The notes beneath the pieces were generated by a model. It was not told the DNA's origin, searched no databases, and saw nothing but the letters and a program-made list of their open reading frames with translations. The position numbers and the translations under genes are program-made. A stretch of 64,000 bases of DNA from Salticus scenicus (lineage: Eukaryota; Arthropoda; Arachnida; Araneae; Salticidae): assembly GCA_963930645.1 (NCBI GenBank), contig OZ005662.1, forward strand, positions 103,028,436-103,092,435, read 5' to 3'. Of the stretch, positions 34,081 through 45,054 are shown in pieces. Position 1 is the first letter of the stretch, and each line of letters starts with the position of its first letter.

Positions 34081-34375
34081 CACTATAAAAATTTCAGCTC
34101 AAGGTTGAACCAAATGTTGGTACTACAGTAGCTTCAACTTGCTAGGTTGAACAAAAACTTGCTAAAACTGTAGGTGAACCATGCGATAGTCAAATCTTCT
34201 ACCATGATTTAGTGCTTCTTGTTGAAAAAAAAGCACCAAATTTCGGTAAAAATTTCTCCACTTTATTTCAGTACCAACACTTGGTTTAGCGATTTGAACA
34301 AATAATGGTATAAGGCTTTACTATCGAATGGTTGCAGCTACGGTGGTTCAACCTAGAGCACAATTTTTAAGTGTG
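34081..34375. mobile_element. MITE with CACTATAAAAATT ends
   Basis: About 295 bp. The left end CACTATAAAAATTTCAG and GGTTGAACC are mirrored by GGTTCAACC and AATTTTTAAGTGTG at the right, followed by TA (34376-34377). Internal 'gttgaac/gttcaac' motifs relate it to the element at 32375-33278. No coding sequence. Confidence 0.6.
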
Positions 34376-34420
34376 TAGCGTTATGTAATGAGATTAAAAT
34401 GAGGTTACGTTCTATTTTTA

Positions 34421-36072
34421 TATATGGGTCATTCTACAAAAAACGTAATATTTCTGGTTTAGGGTAGTTAGTTTTAAAAATAATTATTTTAAAATATTTT
34501 CTTAAGCGATTTTAAATATTATATATATATTTTTTAAATAACTAATAAAAACTGGTGATGTTTTTATTTGCTTTTATTTTTTTATTTTTTTATTTTTTTT
34601 TCAAAGAACGGAGGGATACTTGTATACCTCCGTTACATGTCACAACATATGTTCCTCCATTCACTCTTTCACTTATTTGTTGAATCCAAAAAAATATAAT
34701 ATTTAATATAGAGCAGTTTCGGTCATTAGATGGTTTTTTACAGTTTAAGTGAATTTTGCTGCAAAAGAAAAAAAGTATTGCATTAATTATCCTTTGAATT
34801 ACAGTCACAGATTTTCTTGTATCCTCCGTTCAGAGTGCAATTAAATACAAGAATTTATGATAGATGGCAATACTGCCAACTCATTACAGAGATTTAGAAT
34901 CACAGACAACCATTTTCAATATCTGTTCCTCACAGTGGAGCTAAACATCTTAGTAGGTAAGAATTTATGTATTATTCTCTCTGAAGTCAAATAGGTCCTT
35001 TACATTGTGTATCCTCCATTCTTGATTTTAAAAGATAAGAATTGTTTATTTATTAAAATTATTTTCTCAGTTAATAGTTCATAACTTTTTTAAGTAAACT
35101 TTATCAGCATGATGGGTTAACCTTAAATCAACAGGCTATACAAAACAAAACATAGCAATTTGTATCCTCCGTTACAATATAAATGTAATGGAGGATACAC
35201 AATGTGTAATGGAGAATACAGCTTTTTTAGAAAATCAATTTTAAAACTAATATATAATTTTTAATTAGTCTAAATTATGTTCTTAATACAACACAGTTTT
35301 TTTTATAATAAAAAGTTCCTGAATATCATTAAAAAATAAATACATTTAACAAATTACTTTATTATTAAGGTTGTAACATTTAAGTTCTTATTCTTTTTTT
35401 TTTCAACTATTAATGAAGAAGTAATAAGAAATGGCTTAAGCAGTGCAAAGATAGGACCAAAAAACTATGTGACAATCAAATTAGCTGGCAAGAAAAGCTT
35501 CAAATTTTATGTAGCTTTAATTATATCACAAGAGTCTTATAATGAATTTACTGTAAAATTCATGCAGAAATGCTCTAATGACACTTTTATTTTCCCCGAA
35601 AAGGATGATATATCAGAAGTATGTTTAAGTGATGTTGTTGAAGTCCTGAAGCAACCTACTATGAGAGACAATATGAGAACAATATGTCTTTAGTGAAAAT
35701 TTGGCACATATATCTTGAAATGAAAAGTGTTCAAATAATTAACAGCAGAAAATGTTTCTTTAATATGTTTTATAATAAAGCATTTTACATGAGCAATAAG
35801 TGTAATTTATTTAATATACAAAAGCAATATGTACACATTCATAAAATGTTTAAACTGTAGAAATACATCATAAGGGTGTATTCTCCGTTCCCGTTCAAAA
35901 TTTCTATTAAAAAAAAAAGTTAAAAAATAATCAAAAAGAATGTGTCCAACTATATGGGGTTAGAAATAAGTATAAAAAGAAAAAAATAAATTAATTAAAA
36001 AAAAAAAATTAAGATTTTTTTTTTTATTATTCTAATTTTGAAACCTGCGTTTTCTGTAGAATGACCCATATA
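34421..36072. mobile_element. TIR element of 1.65 kb with GTATCCTCCGTT repeats
   Basis: The left end (34422-34447, ATATGGGTCATTCTACAAAA then AACG) is an inverted match to the right end (36046-36071, CGTTTTCTGTAGAATGACCC then ATAT). A 12-mer close to GTATCCTCCGTT recurs in both orientations at about 34604, 34623, 34821, 35010, 35162, 35191 and 35880. It resembles a dispersed transposase-binding motif array. One short ORF lies inside (35400-35693). TA-rich flanks make the target duplication uncertain. Confidence 0.7.
35400..35693 (+). CDS. Small ORF inside the TIR element, function unknown
   Basis: The frame is open from about 35400 to the TAG at 35691-35693, about 95 residues; the visible GTG at 35469 is not a persuasive start. 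Unlike the other short ORFs here it has balanced amino-acid use: GPKNYVTIKLAGKKSFKFYV, then EFTVKFMQKCSNDTFIFPEK, DDISEVCLSDVVEVLKQP. The pattern (a small beta-rich module with Y-V..., F.V.F..., F.FP..DD, D.V..L..P) looks like the C-terminal exon of a larger protein, possibly of the element's own transposase. A poly-pyrimidine tract (35390-35407) lies just upstream, compatible with a 3' splice site. No upstream exon was recognised. I do not assign a function. Confidence 0.5.
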   Translation, partial: FSTINEEVIRNGLSSAKIGPKNYVTIKLAGKKSFKFYVALIISQESYNEFTVKFMQKCSNDTFIFPEKDDISEVCLSDVVEVLKQPTMRDNMRTICL

Positions 36073-36190
36073 CCTTTAACATTTCTTCCGTAAATTCGAT
36101 GATATACGTTTTTTAAACTAATGGTACCGTCGGTTGACAAAAAACGAAACAAAAACAAAACAAAACAAAAGACAAAAACACATTTTGTCT

Positions 36191-36347
36191 CTACACGCTG
36201 TAAAAAAAATCTTGTTCATTACAGAATAATTCTGACAGCAAAATATGCCAGAAAGTATCAGAATGCGACGGAAAGAAATTGTAGACAGAAATTTCTCGTA
36301 ACCGAACAATACACAAAATATTTGTGCAAATATTTTTTTTAATAGTG
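36191..36347. mobile_element. Possible diverged CAC...TGTAAAAAAAAT MITE
   Basis: CACGCTGTAAAAAAAATC at 36191 and an inverted ATATTTTTTTTAATAGTGCA ending near 36347 resemble the CACTG MITE ends, and the interior contains CTGACAGCA. The match is short and A/T-rich, so the call is weak. Confidence 0.3.
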
Positions 36348-36535
36348 CACCTCGTAAAATAGTAACACAAATTAAAAAGAAAAAAAAAATTATTCCGTTC
36401 GACCAAACAGGATGGAATCAAAGCTTTCAGCTCAGTAGGAAATGACTTTTTAAAACAGGCAAAAATTACAACGTCAAGAACGCCAAAGAAAAAAAAAATG
36501 AGAAGCAGGCAGTTGTTTTGGAAACATTTAGCGTT

Positions 36536-36683
36536 CACTGTTAAAGAAATGCAACTTTGCTGCCAGAAATTCTCTGTAATTATAGAAAAATGTCAACGTA
36601 ATTTTTTCGTAATTCACGACTTTTTTTTTTTTTTCAAATTACGGAGAATTTCTGGCAGCAAAGTTGCATTTCTTTAACAGTGT
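36536..36683. mobile_element. Fold-back MITE, CACTG family, copy 2 (variant)
   Basis: 148 bp; ends CACTGTTAAAGAAATGCAAC and its inverse, followed by TA at 36684-36685. The internal TTTGCTGCCAGAAATTCTCT and its inverse are shared with copies 1 and 3, but the outer 20 bp differ. The centre has a T-run expansion. Confidence 0.8.
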
Positions 36684-37017
36684 ACCGACTTCGGTGCATA
36701 AAGAAATGAGAGAGGAGTGCTCTTAAATTTAAATAAAAGGATCCGAATTTTGTTTATTACAGAATTCGGTCTATTTCTATATACAGGGTGATTATAATTA
36801 AAGTTACTATTTCAAAACGCTATAATTTTAAAACTACCCATCAGAGCGATTTGATGTTTTACCAGAGAAATCGAGAGGCAATGAAATTTTGTTTGGGGGA
36901 GGAAAAAAGTAGTTCCAACATGTTCCTAAAAATGGCGCTGTCAGGGTAATGTTAGGAGAAACGCCTAAATGGACTCATTTACTACAAAACAATTTTTTTA
37001 GAAAAAAGACACGAATA

Positions 37018-37021
37018 CGTG
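37018..37021. repeat. Target-site duplication CGTG, left
   Basis: CGTG immediately left of the LTR is repeated at 49778-49781 immediately right of the other LTR. With adjacent identical bases the duplication could be read as 5 bp with a one-base shift of the LTR edge. Ty3-type integrases give 4-6 bp. Confidence 0.75.
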
Positions 37022-39005
37022 TATCATATTTTTATTTAGGCTAAGTTTTTAAATTTAAGATTCAAATCTATTTAACTTTAAAATAATATTCATTTAGTTT
37101 AAGTTGCCTTTGGCTTCAACTTTAAACCTAAAGTCGTGATTATTTACTAGATTTTAAATAATAACGACATAAAAACAAATGTAATTATTTCCTTAATAAT
37201 AAAAAAAATGTTTAAGTTATCCAATTATAATTTTCCTTGTAACTTAAAGAAAGATAAGGTGATCGTATAGAATTAAACAAAAACAAACATTAAAGATAAA
37301 TTCGCGTTGTGTTCTTAAAATTTATCTTTTACTTATTAACTTTTCTATCGCACAACCCTAGTTCAGAAAAATGGGTAAACACTACCCGCAGACAAGAGTA
37401 AATAAAGAAAATAAACTTGTTTCTCTAGTGTAATTAATTTTTCATTGTTATCTTTTATCTGACACAATTAAATACAAAAAACAATACTTTCACAAAGGAT
37501 CACCAACACTAAAATTTGAGCTTTTAACATATACCAATTTTTAATTAGACTACAGTAGGATTACACTATATTTCTTAACGTTTAACTTTCAGCAGAATAA
37601 GGGAAAATATATCATCATGATACAGAAGCTAGTGTTGAACTGGACCATTCGTCCTTACATACCAACACAAAATTACTATCTTAAAAAAAAATTAATACAT
37701 TTTAAGTGAAGCAACAATATACAAGAAGCAGGAATAATTAAAGACATGAATATAATAATTGACTTACATAACATTTGGTATTTTAGCTGCAACAGTTCCG
37801 CCAAGCGTCGAGGAGAGTTTTTTCACAACCACTTTAAGGACAAAGCATCCATCGGGAAACGTCAATACTTCTACACTCCGGGTACCTTCGTTCAGGAACA
37901 GCGAAATTATCCAGCTTTTCAGCCATACGCTCACTCGTCTCTTTTATAAGGGCTCCGACAACTTTTGCTTTCAGGGAAAAATATAGCTCGATTCCATTAA
38001 CTTAATAGCACCAGTTTAATTTTTTCGAAAAACCACCACCGGCATGCATAGCTCGTACGGTTCACTCCCTTCTCATAACACTCTTCGTTTCTTCTTCCTT
38101 CTTTTACAACTCGCTGCTCTACCTTCCTTACGACCCGTCTCATAAAAAACTACCCAAGATTCGCTCGACCTTTCATCATTATCTTCAGCCCACCACTAGA
38201 TATCACGAGGAAAAACTAGCCTCCAGAGATCTCACATCAGCCTCTGCTTATCACGAGCAAGCGAACCAAACCTGCCTCCAATCTCTTCTCATAAAAAAAC
38301 TATCTTACGACCACACTTCGCCTAAACCAGCGAGTCTCAATCAGATCAAGTACTCACTACTTCCCAAACGAGAAGACTCATCTCATCTTTTTTTTTCTTT
38401 TTTTTTCTTCCCCAAAAACTAAAAATGTCCACTTTTTATCCAAACCGGGAGGGGAAAGCAGTCGCCCCGCCTTCCTCTCCCCATGATACATCAGCAAACC
38501 CACTACGCCGAATGAATGCGTAGACAAACCACGAGGTACAGCTTGTGACCCCTCCCCTGTGATTTTCATATGGAAATTCTTGTGCTCACGTCACAGAACG
38601 GAGTGAAAAGGGGGGATCCCCGCTTATCAGCTGTTTTCTTCAGCCATCTGTTTCGAGGTCACGTTTCACGCTTCACTTCGATAAAAAAGGAAAAGAGAGA
38701 AAGGATTTTTGAATACTAGCTTTCCCTATGCAGATGCAATATGCATTCCAGAACGATGGCATTTACAGCTGTTTCCCAAAGCAGCTTAACAAAATGAATG
38801 CTTTGCTCGTGAAACTGGAACAAAGAATCTCATATTTTCAACATACTTTCTAGAATATATTTTGTTTACCCAAATTCCCCCATGGAATTTGTAATCTTGA
38901 TCCCATACACAAAGGATGCTCTCACCCTCGGATTATCTCTATACAAACTATTCTTCTTATTTTCCTAAGCATTTTTACATATTTCTTAACATGTATTTAC
39001 ATTTT

Positions 39006-39039
<34 letters not shown>

Positions 39040-39225
39040 CACCCCCACCTGTTAAGCTATTTGTTTAATTGGAAAAGAAAATTTCTTGGAAAAGGGGGAA
39101 AAATTGAATCCCAGCACGAAAGATTAATTATATCTGTTAAATTATTTCTTTAATTGCGAAAGATAATTTCTTGAAAAACGAAAAAGTTAATCACAGCACC
39201 AAAAGACTCAATATACGCTGTGATA
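37022..39225 (-). repeat. 3' LTR (left copy), 2204 bp
   Basis: Bounded by TATCA at 37022 and TGATA at 39225 (a 5-bp inverted terminal repeat instead of the usual TG...CA). It matches 47575-49777 throughout. It contains a poly(T) run (39008-39036, 29 T) and short ORFs duplicated in the other LTR (37746-37986, 38378-38569) that show no family features. A GC-richer core at 37.8-38.7 kb stands out from the AT-rich interior. Confidence 0.93.
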
Positions 39226-40619
39226 ACTACCCTCCCGTCACAGAGAAAAAAAAAATAAATAAATCAGACACAGCCAGGAACACCACATATTGTACCAGCG
39301 TCCGAGTATGCAGCAAGAAAAGTTTTTAAATGAGAGCTTTAAACTACTAGATGTGTTTTTTTTTTTTTTTTTTTTTTTTAAATAATGACATTTATTATCT
39401 ATTTATTTATTTATTTATTTTTTTTTTTTTTTTTTATTTTTTTTTTTTTAATAATAGAAACCACACTTGCCACAAACCATCCCTGCAACAGCCAACAACC
39501 TGCAACTAGAACTCCCATTACCGCAGATCAAACATCGACCCGAGACATGTAAACCTCTAATCACCAGTTCCTGCCGAGCCTGTGGAAAGCCGATCGCTCT
39601 TCCCACACACCCTACCATTTCCCAGGACAGTATGAACACACAAGCTACACTATTGCCGTATAAAGATTGCCAACTTAAAAAAAAGTTACTATTGAGATAC
39701 TTAAAGACTCTACAGATCAATATTCACTGCATACCCATCCGCCTGACATATAATTTACTGAAAACAGGAATACTCCTTTCACCTCAAAATATTAGATCAA
39801 AATAAAGGGGAGAACACTGGGTTGGCCTCTGTTGTTTTTGGAAAACCTCCACATAATGACCAAACTGTTACAGCTATTTACATGATACATCAAAAGCACA
39901 GCAAACCAAAAAAAAAAAATGAAATATTCCTTCAAAAAAAAAATTTACATGATTGAGCCTTTTCTCTAGAAATACACAATTGCTTTTAATAATATACTTT
40001 CAGCACTTATTTTTCAACACACAGTTTTGAGAAAAAAAAATATAACTAAGGAAATATTACACAGGTCAACCAAAATTTAATATAATGTGATACACTATTG
40101 TTCATTGCTGGACGCGGAAGTCTGACATTCCGTGTTAAAGTTTATATTTATTACAATAAAAATGTTCATATATATCTTGTAGCAGTTCCAAAATAATTGT
40201 CCAAAATACGTAATGTAATATCAGTTCACAGTGTGTGTAATTATACATACAGTCTTATAACACAGTTTCTTGGAGTAAACACAGTCTTGAGCAGATGATA
40301 TAGACAAGCACTAAATACACCATTTTACAAATTTTGACCAACCTTGCTTTCTGCTCATTATGCAAATAACACCATGCATGGTTACCCCAAAGTTGTGACC
40401 TGCCCCGAGATAATTTCTAACAGTGCAAACACTTTGACTGGCACACGGTACTACTAACGTCAAAAGAACGCCATGACATAAAATTGTGCGCCCAGAAATA
40501 CATTACACAAAATATATCACACTAGATTATTAAGTAAGTGCACATGCTGCCGCGATTGTACAATTTTTTTTTTTTTTTTTTTTTTTTTTTGGTTTTTACA
40601 TTTTTCTATTTTTACACTT

Positions 40620-40654
<35 letters not shown>

Positions 40655-40929
40655 TAACATTGCTCGAGGACAGCCGAACCTTACTCATATACAGGGCAAA
40701 GGAGAAAATATATAAAAAAAAACTTTTGACCGTCTGCTCAACAGCTTCAGAGCCCAATATTTTCTTACCCCCCATAACTGTTTTTTTTTTTTTTTTTTTT
40801 ACCCTAATATTTCCCACTGAAAGCACCCTTTCGAAAATATTAAGATTACTAGTTATACTACAAAAAAAGAATGATATGCAAAAAATCTACTAACAAATAT
40901 ACAACTATTTACAAAAAAAAAATTTATAT
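39226..40929 (-). other. 3' non-coding region of the LTR element
   Basis: 1.7 kb between the pol stop and the 3' LTR, rich in long T runs on the plus strand (39357-39379, 39420-39449, 40563-40590, 40623-40653, 40781-40800). A Cys-rich minus-strand frame at 39448-39720 (CLIC...CGKCGFYY) ends directly before an A-rich tract. It could be an accessory or captured sequence but is unsupported. No env-type signals were seen. Confidence 0.5.
39227..39236 (-). other. Polypurine tract candidate (plus-strand primer)
   Basis: On the minus strand GGGAGGGTAG lies directly upstream of the 3' LTR, exactly where the plus-strand primer of an LTR retrotransposon is expected. Confidence 0.65.
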
Positions 40930-43900
40930 TTACAAATTTCGCCTATTTCTAGGGCGAAGGTTATAAGAGTGAAATGCTATCGGTACTGTGTTATGAGCAC
41001 CTACCCCCCTTTGTTGAAAACTACTCTCTTCTGCCTCACTCACTGTTGGTGACAAGGCCCTGTGACCACCGAGAGAAGAGAGACTAGCCTGGGACACCTG
41101 TGCGCCAACATGCTCGCTAGAACTGCCATCCCTGTCCGTAACTGTGCTATCAACCTGGGTTGTGAAATTCTGCAGTTGGTTATCCAGGCCAACCCCCAAC
41201 AAGGTGTCCTCAATTTCACTAGAGCGAAACACTAGCCGTTTCTTTCTTTTCTCCAACCTCTCTCGTCTACGCAACTCATACCGATCTACAAAAACCTCTT
41301 TCTCACCGGAGTTCTCCACAACAGCAGGAGTTACCCCACTATCCTGCTCAGTGCTACCGTCTCTCACAAACTCAGGGAAGACAGGTTTATCAATCATTTT
41401 TGTAAGCCTATCCACGTGCACAATTTGGACATTTTTATTGTTGCGCACCTCTTGTATTTCAAAGTTAACCTCATTCAGTTTGCGAATCACCCGGAAAGGA
41501 CCCCTATTGACTTTATTGAATTTCTTACACAAACCCGGTTTTATGGTAGGAGTAAACAGCATGACCAGACTACCTACTTTTATTTTTTTATCTACGGCAA
41601 TTTTACTACGAAGCTTTTCTTGTTTGTCAGCAGCTTGCTCTAAGAATCTTTTTGTTTGTGAAAAGACCTGTTGCAATGAGGGAATTAATTGGTCGCAATA
41701 GGAGGGGCAATCATTATAGTTCCGAGGAACACTAGTCTCAAGCGCATTATACGGTAGTTTCATGTCCCTACCATGAGTCACAAAAAAGGGAGTCTCATTT
41801 ATCGTTGAGTGCACACTGGAGCGGAGCGCCAACAGTCCAAACTTTAACTTCTCGTCCCAGTCGTTATGGTTACTATTGACTAGATGTGCAAGGGCACTAT
41901 TCATAGTGGCATGGTTACGTTCTACCTTCGCATTTGAGCTAGGGTGGAAACTTGTGGTATGTATGTGCCTGATTCCTAATCTCTCATACACCTGCTCGAT
42001 TGCTTCACTCATATAATTTTTTCCTCGGTCAGTAATTATTTTCTCAGGAGTCCCATGCCTACAAACAAATTCTGCCAATGCGTCAGCTATCGTATCCGAT
42101 GTTATGTTGGGCACTGCAAAGGCTTCACACCACTTCGTAAAACTATCAATGAAGACAATAATAAATTTATTCCCCTTTTCGGTAGTGGGATAAGGCCCAC
42201 AAATATCCGAATGTATTGTAGAAAAAGGGTACTCTGGGATCTCCAACCTCTGGAGTTCAGCCAACCTCTTGGGTTTATGGGCCCTAAACTCCAGACAAGA
42301 CTGGCAAGAGGCCACAAGTCTTTTGACATCCGCAAACATCCCCTGCCAATAGTAATTCTCCTTAACACGATGTAGAGTTTTAAAAAAACCTGCATGACAC
42401 GCCACATTAGATTCATGCGTTAACCTAAAAATAGTGGGAACCAGAGCCTTTGGCACAACTATTTTTTCACCTGCCTCCTTTCTGGACTTTGGACTCACCC
42501 TTTTGCACATCAACACCTCATTTTTTACAAAAAAATTATACCCTTTAGGATTGATTGGTAATTCTTTAAAAATTCTATTATTTACATATTTACAAAATTG
42601 ATCATTGCTTTGAGCAAACTGGATATCTTTTAACAACTCGCACCTATCATCAACCTGAATCTCCTGAGTAGCCCTCTCGGACACAAAACAGTTTTCCACA
42701 CCTTCATTATTGGTAATCTCCATAGAATGTTCAACAAACCTGGACAGAAAATCCGCCACAGAATTGCACTTCCCTTTGATATAGCGAGAAACAAAGTCAA
42801 ATTCGCTAAGAGCGCATAACCACCGCGCAATCCTAGAAGTGGGGTCTTTGAGTTTTAAAGCGTGCGTAAGGGCAGCATGGTCAGTGTATATAGTGAATTT
42901 CCTATTAAAAACATAACATTTAAAGTACTGTACAGCCCAGACCAAAGCTAGTAACTCCCGCTCTGTCGCTGAATATCTCGATTCCACCTCCTTCAGTTTC
43001 CGACTAGCGAAAGCTACCGGGTACGGAAAATTTTCCTCATCTGGTTGGCATAAAACCGCTCCCAGAGCAACAGCTGAGCTGTCTGTGTAAATAATAAAAT
43101 CTTTGGACATGTCTGGTAATTTTAAAGATGGGATTCTCATTAGTTCATGCTTTAAGTCCTGAAACTCATCCTCAGCCTTCTGTGACCACACGAATTTATT
43201 TTTTTCTTTTGTCAGATTAGTGAGTGTAATTGACCTTTTAGAGTAGTCACAAATGTGACGCCTGTAAAAACCCACTGACCCAAGAAAAGACCGAACTTGT
43301 TTCCTATTTGAAGGACGTTTGATTTTTTCTATGACTTCCACGTTCTTTTTGGCTGGAAAAATTTCTCCGTCGCTAATTTGGAAACCCAGAAAAGTAATCT
43401 CTGATTTAAAGAAATGGCATTTGGCCGGTTTTAGTTTTAGATTGTGTTGCCTTAACCTGTTGAAAACAATTTCTAGCTTTTGAAAGTGTGAATCAATGTC
43501 TCTTGATGACACACAAATGTCATCAATGTAAATTAGGATATTAAGATCTGACAACCCACTCAACACAACGTTCATTAACCTTTGAAATGCAGCGGGGGAT
43601 GATTTAAGTCCAAATGGACTTCTAGTCCATTGCAAAAGCTTGTCGTGTGTCACAATTGCTGTGAGATGTTGTTGTTCGGGAGGAATTTTTTGTTGAAAGA
43701 AACCACTGGTGAGGTCCATGGTTGAAAAATACTTGGCCCCAGCCAGCGAGTCAATGGTTTCGGCTATGTTCGGAATTGGATAACTGTCATTAGCAATTTT
43801 TTTATTCAATTTTCTGAAATCACACGCAAGACGAAAAGACCCGTCTGCCTTCTTAACCAAAATCACTGGTGACGCGTACTGAGAATTTGACGGTACTAAA

Positions 43901-45054
43901 ATTTTTGCTTCTAGTAGGGTGTTTATTTGTCTATCCAATTCATTCCGCAAATTGTATGGCACTCTGTATGGGGTACATCTAACTGGAGTTTTGTCGTCTA
44001 ACTTAATGTTGTGGAGAACCGTGTCGCAGCCAGGGAGATCTAGAACTGAAGCCGCAAACACATCAGAGTTGTTTTTTAAAAAATTTTCTACTTTGACTTT
44101 TAAATCTAAATCTAAGTGGTCTAATTTGAAATTTGTGTCCCACTCCAGGTTAATGTTTTCTACCTCCCCAATCTCCTCCTCCTCAGCACAATTTACATAT
44201 TCCTCAGACTGGTCACTAAAAATTTCCTCCATAAAACCGACCTGTGAATTTTTATTTACATGGACAGGAGCTTCATTCAAGTTTAAAATTTTGACCTTAA
44301 AGTTGTTAGGAGAATTTTGGCAGATGGTGTGGCTAATCACAGCAGATTCCCCAATAAATTTATGTGGATATATTAAAACATTTTCCGTATTTACACAATT
44401 AAAATCTCTAATTTTTACATTAATGATAGTTTCAGAATTTGGGGGTAACACAAGTTTTTGTTTAGTATAAACTGGAATGGATTTTACACTTGAATCAATA
44501 AAATTTACACTTTCGCAGTTTTGTGCAAAAATAGGACACTGAAAATTTTCCCCACTAAGCATTTTATCTTTACAATTTATTTGGATTTGAAATTTCAACA
44601 ACCAAGGCACCCCTAAAATTAGTTGGAAATTTGGTGACATGCAACCCCTAGCAATATTGAAATTATCAGTAAAATACTTGTTTCCCAATTTGAATTGCAG
44701 TTCTACTTTATCCTGAATTGTTACATCCCCCCCCAACAGAGTTTTTAAATTTACTTGACATGGCACTTTACACAAATTTACATTTCTTAAAATAACATCT
44801 GACACAATATTACAGCTCGATCCTGAGTCAATTAGCCCAAGCCATTTCTCATTATTAAGTTCCATTTCTACTATTGGCAATTTGGAGCCTAAGGTTTTCC
44901 AGTTCCCGCCCGTGAATTCCACACTTTCATGATGTCTGTTATTTACCTTAGGGTTACCAGCACCCTCCTCACACCTAACCTTCGGTATGGTGAGCGATTC
45001 ACACTGTCGCACAGGGTCCCCTGCAGTCGCTCTCTCTGACGAGACCCTAACTAG
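40930..45054 (-). CDS. Pol polyprotein: protease, RT, RNase H, integrase
   Basis: The frame is open for about 1374 codons after the frameshift site and has no ATG near its beginning (the codon at 45012 is GTG), so it is expected to be made as a Gag-Pol fusion. Numbering from 45012: aspartic protease DSGS (62-65) with ILGVPWL (132-138). Reverse transcriptase spans about 340-545, with Asp433 in TMDLTSGFF, SPFGLKSSPAAF and YIDD (495-498). RNase H has Asp644, Glu686 and Asp711. The integrase zinc domain is H866, H873, C903, C906. The integrase core is DD35E (Asp936, Asp995, Glu1031, 35 residues between the last two), followed by a GPF module near 1171. The ~150-residue C-terminal extension is basic then Ser/Glu-rich. 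All catalytic residues are present. Products act in a cytoplasmic particle and at integration in the nucleus. Confidence 0.95.
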   Translation of the reverse strand, partial: LVRVSSERATAGDPVRQCESLTIPKVRCEEGAGNPKVNNRHHESVEFTGGNWKTLGSKLPIVEMELNNEKWLGLIDSGSSCNIVSDVILRNVNLCKVPCQVNLKTLLGGDVTIQDKVELQFKLGNKYFTDNFNIARGCMSPNFQLILGVPWLLKFQIQINCKDKMLSGENFQCPIFAQNCESVNFIDSSVKSIPVYTKQKLVLPPNSETIINVKIRDFNCVNTENVLIYPHKFIGESAVISHTICQNSPNNFKVKILNLNEAPVHVNKNSQVGFMEEIFSDQSEEYVNCAEEEEIGEVENINLEWDTNFKLDHLDLDLKVKVENFLKNNSDVFAASVLDLPGCDTVLHNIKLDDKTPVRCTPYRVPYNLRNELDRQINTLLEAKILVPSNSQYASPVILVKKADGSFRLACDFRKLNKKIANDSYPIPNIAETIDSLAGAKYFSTMDLTSGFFQQKIPPEQQHLTAIVTHDKLLQWTRSPFGLKSSPAAFQRLMNVVLSGLSDLNILIYIDDICVSSRDIDSHFQKLEIVFNRLRQHNLKLKPAKCHFFKSEITFLGFQISDGEIFPAKKNVEVIEKIKRPSNRKQVRSFLGSVGFYRRHICDYSKRSITLTNLTKEKNKFVWSQKAEDEFQDLKHELMRIPSLKLPDMSKDFIIYTDSSAVALGAVLCQPDEENFPYPVAFASRKLKEVESRYSATERELLALVWAVQYFKCYVFNRKFTIYTDHAALTHALKLKDPTSRIARWLCALSEFDFVSRYIKGKCNSVADFLSRFVEHSMEITNNEGVENCFVSERATQEIQVDDRCELLKDIQFAQSNDQFCKYVNNRIFKELPINPKGYNFFVKNEVLMCKRVSPKSRKEAGEKIVVPKALVPTIFRLTHESNVACHAGFFKTLHRVKENYYWQGMFADVKRLVASCQSCLEFRAHKPKRLAELQRLEIPEYPFSTIHSDICGPYPTTEKGNKFIIVFIDSFTKWCEAFAVPNITSDTIADALAEFVCRHGTPEKIITDRGKNYMSEAIEQVYERLGIRHIHTTSFHPSSNAKVERNHATMNSALAHLVNSNHNDWDEKLKFGLLALRSSVHSTINETPFFVTHGRDMKLPYNALETSVPRNYNDCPSYCDQLIPSLQQVFSQTKRFLEQAADKQEKLRSKIAVDKKIKVGSLVMLFTPTIKPGLCKKFNKVNRGPFRVIRKLNEVNFEIQEVRNNKNVQIVHVDRLTKMIDKPVFPEFVRDGSTEQDSGVTPAVVENSGEKEVFVDRYELRRRERLEKRKKRLVFRSSEIEDTLLGVGLDNQLQNFTTQVDSTVTDRDGSSSEHVGAQVSQASLSSLGGHRALSPTVSEAEESSFQQRGVGAHNTVPIAFHSYNLRPRNRRNL
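45013..45048 (-). promoter_or_regulatory. Potential frameshift-stimulating stem-loop
   Basis: AGGGTC (minus strand of 45043-45048) can pair with GACCCT (45013-45018), enclosing a 24-nt loop. It starts five bases after the slippery heptamer, the spacing usual for -1 frameshift stimulators. Whether the loop forms a pseudoknot cannot be judged by eye. Confidence 0.5.

Noticed and set aside
37746..38569. Short ORFs in the LTR, duplicated at 48299-49122
   Set aside because: The identity of the two sets only reflects LTR identity; the frames overlap in different phases and show no protein-family features.
41144..44470. Plus-strand ORFs within pol (such as 41144-41701 and 43919-44470)
   Set aside because: They are antisense shadows of the minus-strand pol frame, which has all the catalytic motifs.
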